Source of the DNA: Typha latifolia
Taxonomy: Eukaryota > Streptophyta > Magnoliopsida > Poales > Typhaceae
Reading direction: 5' to 3'
Assembly: GCA_019914945.1 (NCBI GenBank)
Contig: CM034100.1
Coordinates: 6,089,209-6,153,208, forward strand
Length of the DNA: 64,000 nucleotides
Part shown: piece after piece, positions 56,726-64,000 of the stretch
How positions within the stretch are numbered: position 1 is the stretch's first letter
Layout: each line of letters opens with the position of its first letter
Translations under genes and position numbers: made by a program
The notes under the pieces: generated by a model
The model's database searches: none
What the model saw: only the letters and a program-made list of their open reading frames with translations
What the model was told of the DNA's origin: nothing

Positions 56726-59000
56726 TTTCAAGTGTTTTTGCTTATGTTGTATAGTTGCGCTTGAGCCTCTTCGATCCGATTGTCAAGTTTAGTCAAGCTA
56801 GGAAGCCACCTATAAATATATGTGGTGCGCACCTAGTTAGTCATCTTAGAATTAAACAAATCTCTAAAGTCATCTTCCTCATTCTTCCTTATTCAATTAA
56901 GACTCTACCGCGGTTGCCCTAGCACCACCTAAAGTGATCGCTGCTACCTTTCCTTTCATCTAGCAGAATCAACTCACTCAAGGAGTAGTCTACCTTTCTT
57001 TTCTATCACTTTCTTTTTCAAGTACCACTATATCCACCCTTATCACCACCACTTTCATACCACCACCCTAAGCTGATCACCACCACGCCTTTTTGGTCCC
57101 CTTTTCTAAATCCATTCCAATAGATTCTTTCTCCATCCTTTTAGCATAACCCCAAAACCATATGCCCTTTTAACCGTTGCATCTCTAGTTACCTCTTAAC
57201 TTTGGAGGTCTATGGTAACCTAACTTTCTACTTGAGAGTTGGAATCAAACTCGCAGCAATCGTAGGGTTAGGAAGGCGTTGGAATCAGACTCGCGTAATA
57301 GCCGACTAACTATATCAACAACATTAACTAGGAGGTGGGGTTCTAGTACTCATCTATCAAATCTATAAAATGCATAGCCTCGGTAATAGTTTCCTCTATT
57401 ATCCTAAAGTCTGGCTTCCACCCAATTAGGTTGAGGATCAATTTTCGCACAAGCCAAGGCCCCTTAGTGAGACAGTTACCATGTCATTTTCACAACTAAA
57501 AAGAAAGATAAAACTGCGACCAAGACTGACCCTCAACTCCCCATTATTTCATGAGCTTAATGCAAATAACATGAAGATGAGTCTTACCTAGAAATTTGCC
57601 AAACAAGACATTTTTCTATTTCGTTATATTCTCTTAGCTCTCATTCACTTGTGGAATATGAATAAGTTTATTCTAGAATAAACCTTCTTATTATAGTGTA
57701 GTAACTAAATAACAACTTACCTTATTCTGATATAGTAATTCACTCATTCTCTCTTATCTTATTCAATACAACTTTTAAAAAATAAAAAAAATAATTTAAT
57801 AATAATAATTCACAATTACTATTTTGCTTTTTAAATTAGACAACACTTAATTACACATTATCTCAGCTATAGTCTCTCCACTATCTTTTTTTCTTTTAAA
57901 TATCGATCATCTTAGCTACCGTTTAAGTTTTCTCTCTATCATTTTTTTTATTTCCTTTAGTGTATAGTTATTTATATAGACATTATTCTGTATTACCCTA
58001 TAATGTATGATTATTTTTTTATATTGTAGTTTAGAGTATTTTAAGTTTGTAATTATAATAAAAATAATAATATTTAAAAAAAAACTATTTACTATTACTA
58101 CTTTAACATATGCTCAAATGTATTTTGGATGTTTGGTTTAAAGCATCACTAATTTCTAATACAATTTTATTATTTTTTAATACTTTAATATTAATTTTAT
58201 ATTATATCAAATGTAATTATCACTCACAATACTAATATATAACTAAACATTACAATAACATATACCAGTATTATTTATCTTTTTTCTGGTAATAAAATTA
58301 GAATAGTTACTTCTATTTCCACCTTTATTTCACAAGTTAACATAGGCTTACAGTAGCTGAGGGTCTAGTCAATGCAAGAGGCTTACAAGCAACACCCTTC
58401 CGACAGATGGCTTCTTCGTTTAATATATGATGTATATCCCACCAACACCGTTGCCCTTTAGCTATAAGAATGTTGATGACTACTATATATATAAACTAGA
58501 GAAAGATTAGTTAGGATATGGCTTTCATATATAACTTGTAAACTTGACCCTGCCCAACCCCTCCCTCTTGCATTGGCTAGACCCGGCCCAAACTTGGTTA
58601 GGTCAAACTAAACTGTGATGGGTCCTTTAATTAGTCCAGTAATGCAGGTGAGAGGAGGTTGGATTTTTATGGACTCTTGACACTATTATTTTACTTACAG
58701 GGGATGTGCCAATCAAGTGTGGGTCTGCTATATATGCAAAAGCCTAGGCACTTAAGAGAGGCTTTGGGGCATGCCATCTCATTGAGGATAGGTAATTTGC
58801 ACATTGAAATTAGTTCCCAAGTGCTCATTATATTTTCATCAGAGAAGAGGGCACTTGGAACATAAAATATATCATTGAAGACATCAAATTCATGATGTTT
58901 AAATTCAATAAAATAATCTTAAATCATAGTTTTGGAGAAACTAATTTTGCAGCCAACTAGCTGAATATTAATATATCTTTGCTCTTTCTTGTGGATGGCT
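56726..59000. other. intergenic, no supported gene
   Basis: 56760-57400 has LTR-like words (a TATAAATATA box near 56812 and CACCACC-rich stretches at about 57030-57090) but no bounded element. 57600-58330 is extremely AT-rich. Short frames at 58659-58865 show nothing known. Confidence 0.4.
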
Positions 59001-59149
59001 TAGCTATTCCAGAGTTCATCTCTTTTTGTATTAAGATGTATTTAGGGTTTTTTCTTCGGCTAGGAAAAACCCGGAGGTACGAAACCCTCCTGCTAGCTGT
59101 CAAAATCCACGATATTAGATATAATATCTCTATCTTTCTTAGTTTTTTC

Positions 59150-62148
59150 AATTGGAAGGTAAAAGTTTTGCCCTGTCCTTTTCTCTTCAATCCCTTTCTT
59201 CCTTTACTCCCGGTGTCTAATCCATCCATCCATCCGTCCGTCCGTCCGCCCCATTATTTTTTTTGATCTCAGTGATGTTTTTTTTTTTCCGCTACTTTTT
59301 GGTTCCAAGATCGTGCAATTTGATCGTTTCTGGAGATCTTCGTGGCTGTTGCTGCGGCATTGCGCTTGGGATAATTTTGGTTCCATTATAAAGATTTTCT
59401 TTCAATTGCCATTCTCCGTTTGAGTTGCAGAAAGGCGAGCCCTTCGAGATTTGTGAGTTCCAGACTTCCAGGTAATAAACTAGCTTTTGATGCTTAATGT
59501 TACATGGATCTGATTACTAATCAGGCAAACGTAATTTGATCATGCGAAAAGAATTTCCTCTGAATAAGAAATTTGGCATTTAATAAATTCCTGCTTGATA
59601 GATTTGGCAGTGTTTGCTCTCTTCTTTTCGATAGAATCAGATGTAATCCTTTTGTCCATTTAACAGACTAGATTTTGATTTGAAAGTGAGCAACGGGATA
59701 GTTCTCTTACATTGTATATCAATTCTATGCAATTAGGCTTGATAGGGAAATAAGGCAGGAATAGCATGCAGTGAGCTTTAGGCAGAATTTAGTCATAACT
59801 GGAGTTGTTTTAGCCACCATTTTTCCTCAATTAGATGGATCCGTTTGCCCTTTCCTGAAGTTTCTGGGTTTCTCCCAGAATGAGTTCATCTATTCGTATA
59901 TTAAGGTTGCAGAAGGCAAAGTACTGCCTATTTACACATTGCCCTTTACAGATTAGAGTATGGAAGTTTATAGATAGGGATCCTTCTCTGTTGGATATTC
60001 ACGTTTTAGTTTTTCATAACTTGAAAAGGAAGTCTATCCTAAGCCCTCTCCTCCTTGATGCAGTAGTGCTTGTTAGATTGCAATGTTCCAACTAACTTCA
60101 GCAATGTGTCCTTGACGGAGGGTGTTGTCAACATAAGCGATGTTGTTCTGTTAGTCTTCCGTGAATCAAAAGATACTTGAAAGGGTAAGAACTTTGCAGT
60201 TAGGACTTAGGAGGCGGTTACGGATGATAAATATGCATAAATGGTTGGTTTACATATTCTGATGCTTTTGTTTTGACTCCTAATGATATTCCATTCCATT
60301 GTAATGTATTTTCCCTTGATGGACTAACATCAAAGTTACTTCATACAACATGTTAGTTTGTGGCTTTGTGCACTTAAACCAATAGAGCATTCATTTGTAT
60401 GTTCTGTAGGATTCCAGAGTTCGTGCTCCTTAAAGAGATGGTTTGTTGTAGTATATGTATGCATCATGAGTTGTGCCAACCACCAACCAATGATCAAAAT
60501 TATTGTACAAGTACTACTTGGGTTATTGGACTTTTATGCTATTGGTTGCATTGGAAACAACTCAAGTTAGGCCAAATATTGGAGGTTCTCTTGCCCAAGC
60601 TCAATTTGCATATGAGATGATAATTCAGCTTGTTGTTTGATTGATTTTGCAACCAAACAGAGGCAAAGCCTTAGCTACCAAAGCACAAGATATTACTGAA
60701 TTGAGTAGTCTGCAGCCCGAGCTATTTGCATGCTTGAATATGCTGACTAGTAGGTGCATCATCTATTTTGTACTCTGTAGCTTATGTATAAGAAATGGGT
60801 CAGCACCTTATAAATTGCAATAAATCATATATTTAGGGTAGCATCCTATAAATTGCAATACATCTGCAGCCCGAGCTATTCACATGTTCTTTTCCCTTTC
60901 CCGTCTCATCTTGTAGACAAGATTAATATCTTTGATAGTCATTTTTGAAGTCTAAATAAAATCAATAGTTTTTCTTATTCTCCTAGAAGTGAGACAATAG
61001 AAAGTTATTTGCGTGGTTGCACCTTGCATGCGGACTAATTAGTATATATTTATTGATAAAGAGTTTGTTATCCCTATGATCTTTATTCTTATTCTTTAGC
61101 ATTGTAGCACTTCGTAATATGGAGCCAACTAGAGAATAACTTGAAATTTCAAGAGGATTTGTAATGATAGTGGTAAAATTTACAGATCAGACGCCTACCC
61201 AATTGCTGATCTAGATTTGAGTTGAAAGCAAAATCAAACAACAAAATAAGAGATTGTTGCGATGATGCAGTAAGGATAGTTGATAGGTAGAAATACCCAC
61301 ATTATTTTCCGTACATTGTCATGCAGCCCAGAAATGACCCTCCAATCCACCATAATTCCTCTTGACATGGAAAACCATCTACATGAAGAAGACAGTTGGC
61401 AATTGTGATTCAAAGATTCACCTTTATAAGTAAATTGAGATGCTTCTTATCCTTAAGTGAAATTAATTATGAAATTGTCTTGATAATATGAATGAATATC
61501 GTTTATATATGGAACTTAGTATATTTATATACAAGACAATTGTGCATATATATTTGGTTTAGATATACTAAGTTGTATAAGATTGACATTGTCTTCTTGT
61601 TGAAATTTAGTGTATTGGTTGAAGTATATTTAAACCATATTCATTCATATTTACCTCTATATATATATATTATATCAAATATATATGCAACTTAGTATAT
61701 TTACTTGTATACCTTTTCAACTCTATAAGCCAACAGAAGCAAATAAAGACTACCTTTTTGTTGAACATGGAGTTGGCTTGCGTTGCTTACAGCATGTAAA
61801 GGAGATTTGTGCTTTATTGTGGCCAATGTGATATTTGGCACGACACTTTCTTCTATTAGCTGAAGAGCTTAGTTACTGTATTTGTTCAAATTATTTCACA
61901 GTTTGTATGCTAAAATATCTTTTTTCTGACATGTTTAAAGAGAAGAAAGTCGAGTCACTTGAAAGCTGCTGAGAGGATCAAAATTGATACGTTTTGGTCT
62001 TGCATTTACTCTCAAACTATTAACTAACTATGCTTTTTCTTCCTCAGTTATTCATGTCAAGTCAGAAGGTGACATCACAGAATACAATGGCCTCAGAGAA
62101 GGACGTCTTTGACATCTCAGGACCAACACATCTTACCTCCATCAATTG
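59150..62148 (+). CDS. 5' part of a probable alpha/beta-hydrolase (class 3 lipase-like, At4g10955-type) gene
   Basis: A CT-rich leader (59170-59470, with a CCATCC/CCGTCC microsatellite) ends at a donor-like CTTCCAG|GTAATA (near 59471). A leader intron of about 2.6 kb would follow. The first coding exon, 62048-62148, starts after TTCCTCAG. Its ATG at 62054 gives MSSQKVTSQNTMASEKDVFD, then ISGPTHLTSINW, with the last Trp codon split at the GTATGAT donor (62149). From memory this matches the N-terminus (FELSGPLHLTxVDW type) of plant proteins named GDSL esterase/lipase At4g10955, which carry a class 3 lipase fold. An inner ATG (MASEKD) could equally be the start. The catalytic part lies beyond a copia insertion and outside the window. 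The leader part is inferred from sequence style only. Confidence 0.45.
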
Positions 62149-62366
62149 GTATGATATTTGATATTCATATAATACAGTTCAAGTTCTTCTTGTTCACCTT
62201 TAAGTTGATCTGCAGAAGTTATAATTCTTTATTATTTTCACACTTACTGTTAAATAGTTCTTTTTTTTTGCTGAATAGTAATTTGCAGTTATTTATTTTT
62301 TCTCCTCAAGTGTCTGGTGAATTTCTAGACATCTTTTGTATAGAATCGATAAATAATTGCTTGTAA

Positions 62367-62488
62367 TGCTGAGACGAATGGGAAAACTCTGATCCACTTT
62401 CATTGAGAATAAGTATAAATACATGTATGGTTAGGGTAGGTTATCCCTCGGGTACAACATAGGAGTGTATAGTGTATATATTAACACA
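62367..62488 (-). repeat. short LTR of a minus-strand Ty1/copia element
   Basis: About 120 bp. On the minus strand it begins TGTTAATATATACACTATAC (or TGTG two bases earlier) right after a polypurine-like TTTGAAAGGG. It ends CGTCTCAGCA at 62367. The left flank is TTGTAA (62361-62366). By position it is the 3' LTR. Confidence 0.6.
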
Positions 62489-64000
62489 CCCTTTCAAACT
62501 CAAGGTGGATTAAACACAAGGAGTTGCCAATTAGATATCTAAAATGTGGAATGGAATGCGATTTAGTGAAGAAATCAGCTATTTGATCCATAGATGATAT
62601 TTGAGAAAGAATAATAATGCCAACTAGAAACTAATGTCAAAATAACAGTCTACCTTGATATGCTTTGTTCTCTCATGGAATATAGGATTGTTTGGAATCT
62701 ATATAGATCTCCTGTTATTATAATAAAGACCAGTGGGCATAGGAGTTGATATGCCAATATCTCCTAATAGACGGTGAAAATGAATAATTTCTTTAGAATT
62801 AATGGATATGGTTCTATATTTTGCTTTAGAACTAGAGAAACTTGCTTTTTGCTCCGCCACGATATAAGACTCACCAAGGAGCACACATAATCCAATGGTA
62901 GAACGATGAGTGGTAGGATCACTGGCCCAATCAACATAGGAATAAGCACGAAGAACAAGAGATGAATGAGCAGACATCAAAAGAGAGCGAGTAATAGTTC
63001 CCCTCACACATCTGAGAATCTGGAGTAGTGTTGCATAATGAGTAGATCGAGGGGCTATCGCAACTAACTAACTATACTCACGGCATGAGAAATATCTAGT
63101 GTGATGATGCATAATTACAAAAGCTGACCAACAAGCTGTCTGTATCTAGCTAGATATGTCAATGACACTTTATCTGTAGGACGAAGCTTCAGATGAAGCT
63201 CAAGAGTTGCATCAGCTGTCCGATCATCAGATATAACTGCCTGATCAAATCAGAAACATAATTTTGTTGAGATAGAAATATGTGAATCTCACTATGAGCA
63301 ATCTCAAGACAAAGAAACTAATGCAGGTGACCTAGGTTCTTCATTTGAAAGTGCTGAAATAGATGTTTTTGTAGAGACTTGATAGGAGTTGAATCATCAC
63401 TTGTAATAATCATGTCATCTACATAGAGTAATAGAATAACACATCCTTGTGGAGAAATATGCGTAAACATAAAGTGATCACGATTGATCTCAATAAAACC
63501 AACATCTGTCATCGCTCGATAAAATTGCTCAAACCAAGCACGTCTGTTTGAGATCATAGATGGCATGGCGAAGTCGACTAATATGGGACAAAGGAACAGA
63601 CAATCCCGCTGGAGGCTGCATTTAAACTGATTTCGTCAAATCACCATGAAAAAAACATTCTTTATACCATTTCATACAAAGGCCAGCGACAAATGGCAGC
63701 TACGGGAAGAATAGTACGAACAATAGTCATTTGAATCACAGGGACAAATGTTTTCTTATAATCAATGTCATACTCTTGGGTGAAACTTCTAGTAACAAGA
63801 CGAGCTTAATATCACTCGATAGAATCATCAGATTGTCTCTTGATTTTGTTAACCCATTTACAACTAATAAGTTTAATGCCACTTGGTAGAGGAACAAGAT
63901 CCCATATTTGAGTGCATGTAAAAGTCTGAAAGTCCTCATTCATAGCATATTGCCACTCAAGATGGACAACAATCTCCTAGTAAGAATTAGGCTCATGATT
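62489..64000 (-). mobile_element. Ty1/copia retrotransposon with decayed pol, partial at right window edge
   Basis: Minus-strand RNase H lies at 62699-63007: SYVDWASDPTTHRSTIGLCV and SSSKAKYRTIS, with the usual Asp at DWA but Lys in place of the active Glu-Ala motif. RT lies at 63318-63566: LLLYVDDMIIT and QMKNLGHL. The N-terminal RT part, EYDIDYKKTF-like, is near 63750. Many stops and frame shifts separate them. Gag, integrase and the 5' LTR are outside the window. The short LTR at 62367-62488 belongs to it. Confidence 0.8.

Noticed and set aside
60358..60823. Several 60-73-residue plus-strand frames
   Set aside because: They lie in the presumed leader intron of the lipase-like gene, lack domains and overlap in different frames.

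Overview
This is a nuclear segment of a flowering plant. The evidence is spliced genes with GT/AG introns, a plant AGC VIII kinase with the DFD signature, plant-type MAPKKK17/18-like kinases, an ECT-type YTH protein, and nested LTR retrotransposons primed by initiator-Met tRNA. The GC-rich, intronless kinase genes lean towards a monocot, but that is weak evidence. There is no bacterial, organellar or CRISPR content, and I saw no tRNA or rRNA genes.

Positions 1-17,400 are a nest of transposons. A Ty3/gypsy element (minus strand, gag and protease visible, cut by the left edge) has a complete 719-bp LTR at 2035-2753. It sits in an older, minus-strand Sirevirus-like LTR (start at 4168), which also carries a 544-bp hAT-type MITE (3219-3762). 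An old Ty1/copia pol relic with an internal 180-bp tandem duplication (about 5165-5808, resuming at 15376) was split by a full-length 9,567-bp Sirevirus-type copia element (5809-15375). That element has a matching 5-bp target duplication, LTRs about 2% diverged, a PBS, several polypurine tracts and decayed gag-pol. It also has an extra third ORF, a putative plant transposon-protein domain followed by a coiled coil. CpG-rich TTCGAA palindromes are repeated in its LTRs, and a second cluster lies just upstream of the third ORF. A second MITE-like element follows at 16586-17356.

Positions 21-35 kb hold two ordinary genes. One is a nine-exon m6A-reader gene (YTH/ECT, plus strand, 21391-25951), with exon joins worked out here to a 583-residue product. 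The other is a two-coding-exon AGC VIII (D6PK-like) kinase gene (minus strand, 29510-33607, 565 residues) with a 2.4-kb intron and a CT-rich 5' leader further upstream.

Positions 39-55 kb hold transposon remnants, a decayed A1-type cyclin fragment, and three intronless MAPKKK17/18-like kinase genes (42533-43372 plus, 44688-45653 minus, 53917-54852 plus). The three share a promoter motif, and copies 1 and 3 also share 3' flank. All three would act as MAP kinase kinase kinases. The known Arabidopsis clade works in abscisic-acid and stress signalling. The stretch also holds an RNase H-domain fragment and an unusual 70-bp tandem array inside a 36-bp inverted repeat.

Positions 55-64 kb are mostly AT-rich intergenic DNA. 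Near the end is the 5' part of a probable alpha/beta-hydrolase (class 3 lipase-like) gene. A minus-strand Ty1/copia element with a very short (about 120 bp) LTR begins 218 bp into the intron after its first coding exon and runs off the right edge.
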